DNA from: CP2-2F sp034436235
GTDB taxonomy: Bacteria > Chloroflexota > Anaerolineae > Aggregatilineales > UBA2796
Length of the DNA: 27,464 bases
NCBI GenBank assembly: GCA_034436235.1
Contig: DAOTWB010000192.1
Location: forward strand, 1 to 27,464
Reading direction: 5' to 3'
Part shown: positions 7,447 to 17,367 of the stretch, piece after piece
How the letters are laid out: every line of letters starts with the position of its first letter
Numbering within the stretch: the first letter of the stretch is position 1
Notes under the pieces: generated by a model
What the model was told of the DNA's origin: nothing
Database searches by the model: none
What the model saw: only the letters and a program-made list of their open reading frames with translations
Program-made: the position numbers and the translations under genes

Positions 7447-9012
7447 ATGTCAGCATCCTTTAATCAACGAGAAATTGCCGCCATTCCACTTCTGGAACAA
7501 ATTGCAATGCGCGCCGCGCGCTTGCCATGGTGGGCGATCATCATCGTGGCAGGCTTGGCGATCATCTTCTACTCGTTCTTCACCAGTCCGCTCTATCGCC
7601 GCGCGCTGATCTTCGTCACCGACGATCCGCGCCTGACGACCACGCGCTTCGCCAACGTCACGTATGATGTGCGGACTGCCGATGGCGGCACGCGCCGCGT
7701 GGAAGGCGTCTTCGTCGGTCAGACGGGCGATCTGATCAACGTGGAGACAAGGCGGCAGGTTGCCACGCGCGTGCCGCGCGCGGACGTCGCCATGCTGGTC
7801 TGTGCGCCGCCTGCTGAGGAAGGCGACTGTCCTGTTGACTCAACTGTAACGCTCTTGCGCGCTCAGATCGGCGGCGCGTTGATCTTCGAAGACATGGGAC
7901 GCTTTCGCCTGGTGACGGACGACGGCGAGCGGCAGGAAGTGCTGAAAATCAACGTCCAGATCGAAAATGTGGTGCGCACGCCTGAGAATTGCCGTCCTGA
8001 TCCTGAAGGACGTTGCCGTGTGTTGCTGCCATTGAAGCCTGAAGAAGCGGCGAATACGATCAGCGGCACTGTGCTGGAAGCCGATGCCGCGAGCTTTTTG
8101 ATCGAACTCTCGCCTGAGGAAATTGTGCAAGTTCGCCAGAGCGACATCGTGAACGTGGTGCGCTATTCGCCTGCCGAGTGCGCGCTGAACAATTTGGCAG
8201 GCTGCGATTCGGGCATTTTCCTGACGCTCTTCGTGGCGGTCATCGCGTTTGCGCTCGCCGTCGTGATTGGCTTGGTGGCAGGCTTGATGCGCATCTCGGA
8301 GAATCCGATCTTGTTCAACGCCGCGACGGTCTATGTGGAAGTGCTGCGCGGCGTGCCGCTCTTGGTCACGCTGCTCTTCGTCAACTTCGCGCTCTATACA
8401 TGGCTGCGCGATGAATTTCCGAGAATCGCGCCGACACTGCAGCTGCTGATCGGCGGCTTGGCGGCGATCGTCGCCATCACGCAGGCGTGGAACAAGCGCA
8501 CGGCGCTCAAAACAGAGCCTGCTGCCTTTTGGCAGCCGATCATCGCCGCCGCGATCATGGGGACGGCGCTGATCGCAGTTGTTGGCTTGTTCGCGGCGAA
8601 CAGCGACTTGCCGCCGATCAGTCGCGGCATTCTCGGCTTGGCGATCTGCTATGGCGCGTACCTTGCCGAGCTGTTTCGCGCAGGCATTCAGAGCATCGGG
8701 CGCGGTCAGATGGAAGCGGCGCGCAGCCTAGGCATGAGTTATCTGCAAGCGATGCGCTACATCATCTTGCCGCAAGCATTTCGCGTCGTTTTGCCGCCGC
8801 TGGGCAATGAATTTATCGCTATGCTGAAAGATACAGCGCTGCTGACCGTGATCGCCTTGCCTGAGATGACGCAACGCGCGCGCATCTTCGCCGCCGATAC
8901 TTTCCGAGTCTTCGAGCCGTACATCACGATTGGCGCGCTGTACCTGTGCATGACGCTGCTGCTCTCTGTGCTGGTGCGCGCTGCTGAGCGCCGTCTGGCT
9001 TTGCCACGCTGA
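7447..9012 (+). CDS. Polar amino-acid-type ABC transporter permease with extracytoplasmic N-terminal domain
   Basis: The 521-residue protein is about twice the length of usual HisM/GlnP permeases. The C-terminal half (about 257-521) is a standard permease: several membrane segments and the ATPase-coupling loop EAARSLGMSYLQAMRYIILP. The N-terminal half is a membrane segment (about 29-46) followed by about 210 residues that should lie outside the membrane. This region is three beta-rich modules (about 87-130, 143-193, 207-255), each ending in a cysteine pair: Cys119/128, Cys182/190, Cys245/253. Each pair is spaced seven or eight residues apart and has a glycine one or two residues before the second cysteine. 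The ATPase gene follows after a few bases. ATG at 7447 is preferred to an in-frame TTG at 7441; no clear Shine-Dalgarno is present. The transported amino acid is unknown. Confidence 0.88.
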   Translation: MSASFNQREIAAIPLLEQIAMRAARLPWWAIIIVAGLAIIFYSFFTSPLYRRALIFVTDDPRLTTTRFANVTYDVRTADGGTRRVEGVFVGQTGDLINVETRRQVATRVPRADVAMLVCAPPAEEGDCPVDSTVTLLRAQIGGALIFEDMGRFRLVTDDGERQEVLKINVQIENVVRTPENCRPDPEGRCRVLLPLKPEEAANTISGTVLEADAASFLIELSPEEIVQVRQSDIVNVVRYSPAECALNNLAGCDSGIFLTLFVAVIAFALAVVIGLVAGLMRISENPILFNAATVYVEVLRGVPLLVTLLFVNFALYTWLRDEFPRIAPTLQLLIGGLAAIVAITQAWNKRTALKTEPAAFWQPIIAAAIMGTALIAVVGLFAANSDLPPISRGILGLAICYGAYLAELFRAGIQSIGRGQMEAARSLGMSYLQAMRYIILPQAFRVVLPPLGNEFIAMLKDTALLTVIALPEMTQRARIFAADTFRVFEPYITIGALYLCMTLLLSVLVRAAERRLALPR

Positions 9013-9023
9013 GGATGTCCCAC

Positions 9024-11224
<2,201 letters not shown>

Positions 11225-11315
11225 GAAGAAACTTGAACGCAAGGCTCGTGAGCTTTCCTCCTGATCCTAGTGTCCATTGCAGCGCCCTGCCATGAGAGCT
11301 GGCTGAGCGTATGCG

Positions 11316-11993
11316 CTACTCTTCGCGCAGCACATAGCCAACGCCGCGCACAGTGTGCAGCAAGCGCGGCTCGCCTTCCGCCTCAGTTTTCTGGCGCAAA
11401 TAGCGCACGTAGACTTCGATGATGTTGCTCTCGCCGCCGAAGTCGTAGTTCCAAACTCGGTCGAAGATCATCTCGCGAGTCAGCACTTGGCGCGGATGGC
11501 GCATGAATAGCTCCAGCAGCTCGTATTCTTTCGCCGTCAGGTCAATTGGACGATTGTTGCGCATGGCGCGATGCGTACCAGTGTCCAGCTCAAGATCGGC
11601 GAAGCGCAGCACCTCAGGCTTGGAAGTGACCGTCGAGCGCCTGAAGAGCGCCCGAACGCGCGCCAGCAGCTCCTCGAACGAAAATGGCTTGATCAAGTAA
11701 TCGTCGGCGCCGGCGTCCAAGCCTGCCACGCGGTCTTGCACCTCGTCTTTCGCCGTCAACATCAGAATTGGCACGTTTGAGGCGTTGCGCAAGCGCTTGC
11801 AGACTTCAATGCCGTCCATGCCGGGCAGCATCCAATCCAAAATGACCAAGTCCGGTGGATTTTCGCGTGCAATTGCCAAGCCGCTGCGACCATCATGAGC
11901 GACGTCCACGCGGAAGCCTTCGTAAAGCAAGCCGCGCTCGATCACTTGTGCGATCCGTTGCTCATCTTCAATAACTAGAATTCGCTCTGCCAT
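11316..11993 (-). CDS. OmpR/PhoB-family response regulator
   Basis: The 225-residue protein is a complete two-domain transcription factor. The receiver domain has acidic residues IEDE (8-11), phospho-acceptor Asp53 in VILDWMLPG, Thr80 in LMLTAKDE and Lys102 in IKPF. The C-terminal half is a winged-helix DNA-binding domain (LTAKEYELLELF, VYVRYLRQKTE, VRGVGYVL). The start codon lies six bases after the stop of the beta-propeller gene and has GGTGAG as a Shine-Dalgarno inside that gene's last codons, so the two are surely co-transcribed. The cognate kinase follows. The DNA target cannot be read from this window. Confidence 0.96.
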   Translation of the reverse strand: MAERILVIEDEQRIAQVIERGLLYEGFRVDVAHDGRSGLAIARENPPDLVILDWMLPGMDGIEVCKRLRNASNVPILMLTAKDEVQDRVAGLDAGADDYLIKPFSFEELLARVRALFRRSTVTSKPEVLRFADLELDTGTHRAMRNNRPIDLTAKEYELLELFMRHPRQVLTREMIFDRVWNYDFGGESNIIEVYVRYLRQKTEAEGEPRLLHTVRGVGYVLREE

Positions 11994-11999
11994 TTCAGC

Positions 12000-14078
12000 T
12001 CACCTTATCCATCGAAATTGATCAGCGACGCGCACGTTCTGCAAGGCGACAGCGCGTCCGTTGGTTGTATCTAACACAACCAGTTGATCTATTTTATCAC
12101 TTCTGCCGCGCACTTGCCCGATGGCGAAGCGCGCCGTCGGCGAGAACTGCACGTTCGGCAGCGCGTACGGCGGACTTTCCACACGCACCTGATCAGGATC
12201 GCCCGTCGTGCTGACGCGCTGCACAGCCGCCGCGACCTGCCAACCGACCTGCCGCCAGAAGACGACCTGCTGCTCAGCGGCGCGCGCCGCCGCGCCCATC
12301 GGCTGAATCGCCACAATCGGATAGCGCGAGCGCGCCAAGAGCGCTTCCTCGCGTCCATCGTAAGCGCTCAGCAACCATTGATCGCCTTCGCGCTTGACGA
12401 TGAACAGCGCGTTCGCGTTCCAAGTCGCCAGCTCAGCGCGGAAATTCAGCAAGCGCCAGCTATCGGCTGCCAACGGCGCGACCGCGAATTCGTAGCTGCC
12501 GTCGCTCAGGACGGCGCGCAAGAGCAAGGCGCGTCCGTCCGCGCTGAAGCGCACCTGATCGTACGTCCGCTCGACCGTGCTTGCGGCGACGGTCAGCGGC
12601 TGCGGCAAATTGACGCCGTCGTTCTGCGCCTCGACGACGAACGCGCCGTCTGTATCCACGAAAGCAATCAGGCGTCCGTCGCCGCTCCAATCCACGCTGG
12701 CGAGCGTCGCGCTGCGCAGACGCGCCACCAAACGCGCCTCTGGCGCCTCAGGCAGGCTGAGCGGCACAGGAGTCGGCGTGCCGCGCCTACCGAGCGGCGT
12801 TGGTGTGGCGAGCGCGGCGCGTTCAGCCGCGTTCAGCGCAGGCAGAATCGTCAAGTTTTGTCCGCTGATGACCGCCATTTGCTGCCGATCAGGGCTGAGC
12901 GCAAAAGCGCGGGCGCCTTCGGGCAGGCTTGAGAGCTGCTCAGCGGCGCGCTGACCATCGCCCAGCAGCCGCCAGACCTGCGGCACGCCGTCTTCTTGGA
13001 CGCGATAGGATTGCGTGTTGGTCACGCCGTCAAAGGCGAGGAAGTACAGGTCGGCGTCAAGGGCGAGATTTGAGACGCGCTGAAAGATCGGCATTGCCCA
13101 TGCGATAGCCGTCGTGCGCTGCAATGGCAAGGCATCTTCAACGCCCGACTCAGGGATGACCACAATCGGCGTGCCGCTGGTGATGTAAACTAACCGACTG
13201 CCCTTGCCGAGCCAATGCATCAACGTATCCACTTGCCGCTCGCCGAGCGGCGACGCGACGCCATTGCCGTCCAGCGCGACCAAAATGCCGCTTGGCGCGT
13301 TGCCAAGCCGTTGCATAGCGCGCACAGTGCCGTCATAGGCGCTGGTCAGGCGCGTGAAGCTGCCTTCGGCTGTGCGCCATGCTTCGCTCAGCAGCGTCCG
13401 CTCAGCCGTCTCGATGACGTTCAAGCGCAGCAAGCCGCCGCGCGACGGCGCGAGAATCAAGCTGTTGTCGTCCAGCCAAGCGGCATCGGCAGCGGCATCA
13501 AAGCTGCCGACGCGCAACAAGCCGCGCCGTATGCCTTGTTCGCTCGTCACTGTGAAAACTGTCCAGCCGCCTAGATGATCTTGCGCGGCGAGCCTGCCGC
13601 CCGATGGTGAGAAGCGCAAGTTCACATATTGGCGCGCCGTGTCATCTGCGCGAAATGGCGCGCCATCAGGCGTCGGAAAAGCGACTTGCAAGCCGTCCGC
13701 CGTCAGGTAAGCGATTGTCACGCCGTCAGGCGACCAGGCGAGCGTCGTCGCGTCGTGCGGCAGCAGCGCCGGCAAGGCGACGTCGCTCGCGATTAGGCTC
13801 GGCATTGGCTTGGCAAGGGCGGCGATCAGGACGCGTCCATCTTCGGTGCGGTAGACGAGCGCTTCGGCAGCAGGCGAGAGATCGAAGGCGATGACGCGAT
13901 CGTCGCTTGGCGTGATGAAGCGCGGCGTCGCATCGCGCACATCGTAGCAGGCGACGCGCGCCGCGCTCAAAGCGCAGATCGGCGCAGGCAGCGCGTAGCG
14001 CTCAGGCGATTGCGCACTGACGCCATTGCCGAGCGCTGCGCTGCACAACGCCAGCAAACCGACGATCAGACGGCGCAT
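12000..14078 (-). CDS. Exported TolB/WD40-like beta-propeller protein
   Basis: The 692-residue protein starts with a signal peptide (MRRLIVGLLALCSAALGNG, cleavage probably after VSA). It contains many propeller-like blades with the signature S-P-D/S-G-x-x-h-A: LAWSPDGVTIAYL, LRFSPSGGRLAAQ, FALSPDRQQMAVI, VDWSGDGRLIAFV, VRFSADGRALLLR, VQFSPTARFAIGQ. A Thr-Pro-rich linker lies near the middle. No enzymatic motif is seen, so a binding or scaffolding role outside the membrane is most likely. The ATG at 14078 overlaps the stop of the CARF-HEPN gene by one base (TGATG); a GTG one codon earlier is also possible. The response regulator begins six bases after its stop. The protein could supply an extracytoplasmic signal to the co-encoded kinase, but that is inference. 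Confidence 0.72.
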   Translation of the reverse strand: MRRLIVGLLALCSAALGNGVSAQSPERYALPAPICALSAARVACYDVRDATPRFITPSDDRVIAFDLSPAAEALVYRTEDGRVLIAALAKPMPSLIASDVALPALLPHDATTLAWSPDGVTIAYLTADGLQVAFPTPDGAPFRADDTARQYVNLRFSPSGGRLAAQDHLGGWTVFTVTSEQGIRRGLLRVGSFDAAADAAWLDDNSLILAPSRGGLLRLNVIETAERTLLSEAWRTAEGSFTRLTSAYDGTVRAMQRLGNAPSGILVALDGNGVASPLGERQVDTLMHWLGKGSRLVYITSGTPIVVIPESGVEDALPLQRTTAIAWAMPIFQRVSNLALDADLYFLAFDGVTNTQSYRVQEDGVPQVWRLLGDGQRAAEQLSSLPEGARAFALSPDRQQMAVISGQNLTILPALNAAERAALATPTPLGRRGTPTPVPLSLPEAPEARLVARLRSATLASVDWSGDGRLIAFVDTDGAFVVEAQNDGVNLPQPLTVAASTVERTYDQVRFSADGRALLLRAVLSDGSYEFAVAPLAADSWRLLNFRAELATWNANALFIVKREGDQWLLSAYDGREEALLARSRYPIVAIQPMGAAARAAEQQVVFWRQVGWQVAAAVQRVSTTGDPDQVRVESPPYALPNVQFSPTARFAIGQVRGRSDKIDQLVVLDTTNGRAVALQNVRVADQFRWIR

Positions 14079-15523
14079 CACTCAGCAGGCGACGTGCCAG
14101 GCACGAGCGGCTGTAATTTTCTGATCAACTCCTCCAAATCTTCCTCGATTTCATCTGCTTTTCGCGCATCTTGATGGTGACCCAAGTGCGCCACAGTGTT
14201 GCGCAGCTGTGTGAGCGAGTCCCAGATGCCTTGCAGTTCCGATGTAGTGTTCAAAGTGAGAACTGCTGGCAACCCTATCAGTTCTTTCAAGCCGTCAGGC
14301 AACGCCTCAAGTTCTTTCGAAAGCTCAGTTGCCAATTGAACGACTCTGCCGAGCTCTTTGCGTTTATTAGTGGCCTCATCTAAGCGCCGGCTGGTTTCAT
14401 CGCGAATCGATCTTTCTTCGAAGATGCTCCTGATACCTTTCGCTCTATAGCTAGGCACTTTGCTGGCTGCGTAAGAAATCACCCATTCGTGCAATAGCAA
14501 CACAGCCTGCATGTAGTGGCGCTTATCCTTATACCACTTCACAAGTCTAAACTGTGCAGCGAGCCACTTATCTACGTCAGACTCGTCGAATGATACATCG
14601 AAGCGCCTCAGCTCGTCTAGGACAGAGTCAAGCTGATCGACGAAAGGCGTCACTCTTGGTTTAGCTTGCGCTCTTAGAGCCTTAGCCTTGTGTCTTATCT
14701 CTCTTATCGGTTGAGCGATGTTCCGAAGTCGCCCTAGCTCAAGGGCATCCGTCAGCTTTCTCATTTGATGGCTCAACTTGCCTTCTACGTCACTCTGCGA
14801 GACGGGATTATTTCCTTTCAGCAGCTCCGCCATCTGGCGCAAACTGCCGCTGCGCTTGAAGGCGTCCACAGCGCTTGCCCACCGAAGGAGCGTGAGCATC
14901 GGCGTCAGATCAACTGCCTGCGGAAGCTTTTCTTCTGCAGGCTGCTCTGTTGCAGGCTGCTCTGCTACAGGTTGTACAGGCTTCTCTTCTGTAGGCTGCT
15001 CTGCTGTAGGTTGTGCAGGTTTAGAGCGTGTAGAACTATCTACGAATGCGCCGTAGTAAACGCTTTTTAACTCGAAGTTGCCTGAAGTGTTATAATAGGC
15101 GCACGCAAGCAGCATCACCAGCTGCAGCGAGCGGAAGCCGTGCGTGACATCGAGCGTGACTACAGCGCCTTCTGGAACGTTCTCGCCAACTGCCTCGAAA
15201 ATTTCCCAAAACTGTTCTTCGTTGTTGCCGTTCGGAATATCTGCCTCGATAGGCTCGATGCCGCGCTCTTCAAGGTGTTGCTTCAAGCCTTTCACTTGCG
15301 CGTTCTCATCGCCGCGCCAGTTCTCATGTTCTTTTGCTTCTCTGGTCAGCAAGACGACGGCTTTTTGGACAGGCGAGCCGCTTTCCTTCAGATAGTCGCA
15401 GAGCAAGGCGGAGAAAAATTTGCCTTCGCGCGTCTTCTCGTCTGCAAACTTATACGTCGCTTCCGCGTAAGAATTGATGCCAATCGTGGTCAGCAGGACG
15501 TGCAGCTCAGGTTGTTCACTCAT
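14078..15523 (-). CDS. CARF-HEPN ribonuclease-like protein (Csx1/Csx2, TM1812 family)
   Basis: The 481-residue protein has an N-terminal CARF-type Rossmann domain (about 1-165) with LLTTIG at 10-15 and the family signature DVTHGFRSL at 125-133. A repetitive Pro/Glu/Gln linker follows (about 168-202). The alpha-helical C-terminal region has the HEPN active-site motif R-N-x-x-x-H at 441-446. The region after the linker (LLRWASAVDAFKRSG) also matches this family. Relatives bind cyclic oligoadenylate made by type III CRISPR complexes and then degrade RNA. No CRISPR gene, array or cyclase is in this window. The start follows AAGGAG (nine bases) and is preferred to upstream in-frame codons. It has its own extended -10 promoter and heads the unit that continues into the beta-propeller gene. 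Confidence 0.86.
   Translation of the reverse strand: MSEQPELHVLLTTIGINSYAEATYKFADEKTREGKFFSALLCDYLKESGSPVQKAVVLLTREAKEHENWRGDENAQVKGLKQHLEERGIEPIEADIPNGNNEEQFWEIFEAVGENVPEGAVVTLDVTHGFRSLQLVMLLACAYYNTSGNFELKSVYYGAFVDSSTRSKPAQPTAEQPTEEKPVQPVAEQPATEQPAEEKLPQAVDLTPMLTLLRWASAVDAFKRSGSLRQMAELLKGNNPVSQSDVEGKLSHQMRKLTDALELGRLRNIAQPIREIRHKAKALRAQAKPRVTPFVDQLDSVLDELRRFDVSFDESDVDKWLAAQFRLVKWYKDKRHYMQAVLLLHEWVISYAASKVPSYRAKGIRSIFEERSIRDETSRRLDEATNKRKELGRVVQLATELSKELEALPDGLKELIGLPAVLTLNTTSELQGIWDSLTQLRNTVAHLGHHQDARKADEIEEDLEELIRKLQPLVPGTSPAE
14928..15019 (-). repeat. Imperfect tandem repeat coding for the Pro/Glu/Gln linker
   Basis: Short imperfect repeats (variants of GTAGGCTGCTCTGCT on the plus strand), grouped in two larger copies, encode a linker of alternating AEQP, TEEKP and VQP units between the CARF and HEPN parts. 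It is coding and in frame, not a CRISPR array. Such repeats can change length between strains. Confidence 0.8.
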
Positions 15524-15565
15524 TGCGCGACGCTCCTTCATGCGCAGCGGACGATTCGGCGCGAC

Positions 15566-15574
15566 ATTATACCA
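15566..15574 (-). promoter_or_regulatory. Extended -10 promoter of the CARF-HEPN operon
   Basis: On the minus strand TGG directly precedes a perfect TATAAT (15566-15571), an extended -10 element (TGn-TATAAT). No good -35 box lies 17 nt upstream, which extended -10 promoters tolerate. Transcription would start about 36 nt before the chosen ATG. The element lies in the 83-bp gap shared with the divergent ATPase gene. Confidence 0.55.
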
Positions 15575-15593
15575 CGCACGGCTATGCTTGCGG

Positions 15594-15599
15594 TACACT
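15594..15599 (+). promoter_or_regulatory. Possible -10 box of the ATPase gene, leaderless spacing
   Basis: TACACT ends eight bases before the ATPase start codon, so transcription would begin at or next to the ATG. No Shine-Dalgarno is present, consistent with a leaderless mRNA. The -35 region is poor, so confidence is low. Confidence 0.33.
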
Positions 15600-15606
15600 C
15601 TCGCTT

Positions 15607-17286
15607 ATGAGCGAGTTAACCAATCCTTATGCGCCCGATCAGCCTTGTCGCGATCCGCGCCGCTTCTTCGGGCGCGCTGAGACCTTCGCCTTTGTGCGGC
15701 AAGCGCTCCACAGCGAGCAGGCGCCGATTCTAATTGGCGGACGCGGCACGGGCAAGACGTCGCTGCTGTGGCAGTTGCCTTTTCAGCTTGAAGCGCGCTA
15801 CCTGACCGTCTATCTCGACCTTGCCGAGCCGTCCGTGACCAGCGACCTGACGGCGTTCGTCAGCGCGCTGATCGAGACGGCGCGCCAGGCTTTGCGCCTT
15901 GCCGAGCCGTCGCTCTACCTGCCCGATCTGCCGCCTGAGTCCGACGCGGCTGCGCGATGGGCATGGTTCGCGCAGACACATCTGACGCCGATCTTCGATG
16001 TGATGCGCCGCTTTCAGCGCCTGATCTATTGCTTCGATAACGCGCAAGCGCTGATCAGCGCTGTGCAAGGCGGCAAATTGCCCGCCGATCTGATCGATTC
16101 GCTCAGCGCGTTGCGCCGCGAAGAACCGCGCATTGGCATGGTCTTCGCTTTTGACGCGGCGAGCGAGCCGCAGCTCGCCAATTACGCGCTGTTCAGCGAG
16201 CCGCTCAATCAGCAGCGCTTGTTGCCTTTGAGCGACGCCGAAGCCACACAGCTGATCGTGCAGCCGAGCGCGCCTTTCTACACGCTCTCGGCTGAGGTCG
16301 TAGAAGCGTTGCTGGCGCAAAGCGGCGGACATCCCTACCTGCTGGAATGGCTGTGCGCTCTGCTGTGGGAAAACGCCGCGGCGCGCAACTTTGCGCAGCC
16401 GCCCGATCTCGCCGATCTGGACGCGATCTTGCCATTGGCGCTGCAAGCCTGTGGCGCACGCTTTGAAGAACTTTGGCAGGCTGCCGCGCCGAGCGAACAA
16501 GCGGCGCTCACGGCGCTCGCCGCGCTGACCGCTGCGCGACGCGGTTTGCCTGTGACGCTGGATGAATTGCACGCTTGGCTGATCCGCGAGAGCGAGCGCG
16601 CGCCGCACAGCATGACGCTCGCCGCCGCGCTGCGCAGCTTGGAATATCGCGGCATGGTGCGCGCTGTGCCATCTGCCGCATATACCTTCAGCAGCGGCTT
16701 GCTCTACCTGTGGCTGCAGCCGCAAGCCGAGCTGCCGCGCGCGCCTGCCACTGCTGAGCGCACATCCGTGCGCCGCGCCGCGCTGCCAGTCGCGCTTGCC
16801 GCGCTCGCCGCGATTGGCGCCGCTGCGCTGATCGCTGCGCTTGCCAACGCCGCGCCGCGCGTCGCTACTACTGCGCAGCCAACTCAGACGCTCGCCTTGA
16901 ATTTGGAAGGCACACAGCGCGCCTTGGCGCTCACGCAGACTTTTGAGGCGTTGCCGACCGCGACCGCGACTTGGACTGCCACTGCCACGCCAAGCGCGAC
17001 GGCGACCGCCACGCGCACGTTCACGGCGACCGCGACGTCGAGCGCGACGGCGACTGCCACAGCAACCTTCACTGCTACGGCAACTGCCACGCGCACGGTC
17101 ACTGCTACGGCGACTTCCACAGCGACAGCGACGTCCACGCCGACGGCGAGCGCTACGCACACGCGCACAGCGACCGTCATGCCGAGCCTGACGGCGACTT
17201 TGACTGCCTCAGCGACACATACAGCGACGGCAAGCGCGACGGCGACTCTGCCGATCTTGCTATCAAGCGCCACGCCATTGCCGTAG
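15607..17286 (+). CDS. Membrane-anchored P-loop (STAND/AAA-like) ATPase with Thr/Ala-rich tail
   Basis: The 559-residue protein opens with the FFGRAE motif that precedes the P-loop in STAND/AAA_16-type ATPases. Walker A is GGRGTGKTS (44-52) and a Walker B-like strand is LIYCFDNAQ. The region PLSDAEATQLI with SGGHPYLLEWLCALL is characteristic of this group. A winged-helix-like segment (about 325-375) follows, then one membrane helix (about 390-412). The last 140 residues are outside the membrane and dominated by Thr-Ala repeats, probably a disordered or glycosylated stalk. The ATPase should face the cytoplasm. STAND ATPases often act in signalling or defence, but no effector domain is seen here. 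The gene is divergent from CARF-HEPN with only 83 bp between start codons. The start is the ATG at 15607; upstream in-frame codons run back into the divergent gene. Confidence 0.78.
   Translation: MSELTNPYAPDQPCRDPRRFFGRAETFAFVRQALHSEQAPILIGGRGTGKTSLLWQLPFQLEARYLTVYLDLAEPSVTSDLTAFVSALIETARQALRLAEPSLYLPDLPPESDAAARWAWFAQTHLTPIFDVMRRFQRLIYCFDNAQALISAVQGGKLPADLIDSLSALRREEPRIGMVFAFDAASEPQLANYALFSEPLNQQRLLPLSDAEATQLIVQPSAPFYTLSAEVVEALLAQSGGHPYLLEWLCALLWENAAARNFAQPPDLADLDAILPLALQACGARFEELWQAAAPSEQAALTALAALTAARRGLPVTLDELHAWLIRESERAPHSMTLAAALRSLEYRGMVRAVPSAAYTFSSGLLYLWLQPQAELPRAPATAERTSVRRAALPVALAALAAIGAAALIAALANAAPRVATTAQPTQTLALNLEGTQRALALTQTFEALPTATATWTATATPSATATATRTFTATATSSATATATATFTATATATRTVTATATSTATATSTPTASATHTRTATVMPSLTATLTASATHTATASATATLPILLSSATPLP
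16950..17265 (+). repeat. Low-complexity Thr/Ala codon repeat
   Basis: A stretch of about 300 bp is built from imperfect copies of ACGGCGACC and ACTGCCACG units and encodes TATAT-type repeats of the ATPase tail. It is prone to slippage and produces long spurious open frames in other frames and on the minus strand. Confidence 0.85.
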
Positions 17287-17294
17287 CGCGCCGT

Positions 17295-17324
17295 TTGGCG
17301 CGTTTCGCCTAAGACGGCTATAAT
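17295..17324 (+). promoter_or_regulatory. Promoter of the NERD-like gene
   Basis: TTGGCG (17295-17300) and a perfect TATAAT (17319-17324) are 18 nt apart. It lies just after the ATPase stop. Transcription would start near 17331, about 37 nt before the NERD-like start codon, and probably continues into the phosphorylase gene. Confidence 0.6.
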
Positions 17325-17367
17325 CGGCGCTTGTTTTGGCACGCTGTGGCACGGCACGCTGTGTGAG

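Noticed and set aside
14928..15019. Short repeats that could suggest a CRISPR array near a CRISPR-associated protein
   Set aside because: The units are short, imperfect, without unique spacers, and lie in frame inside the CARF-HEPN linker.
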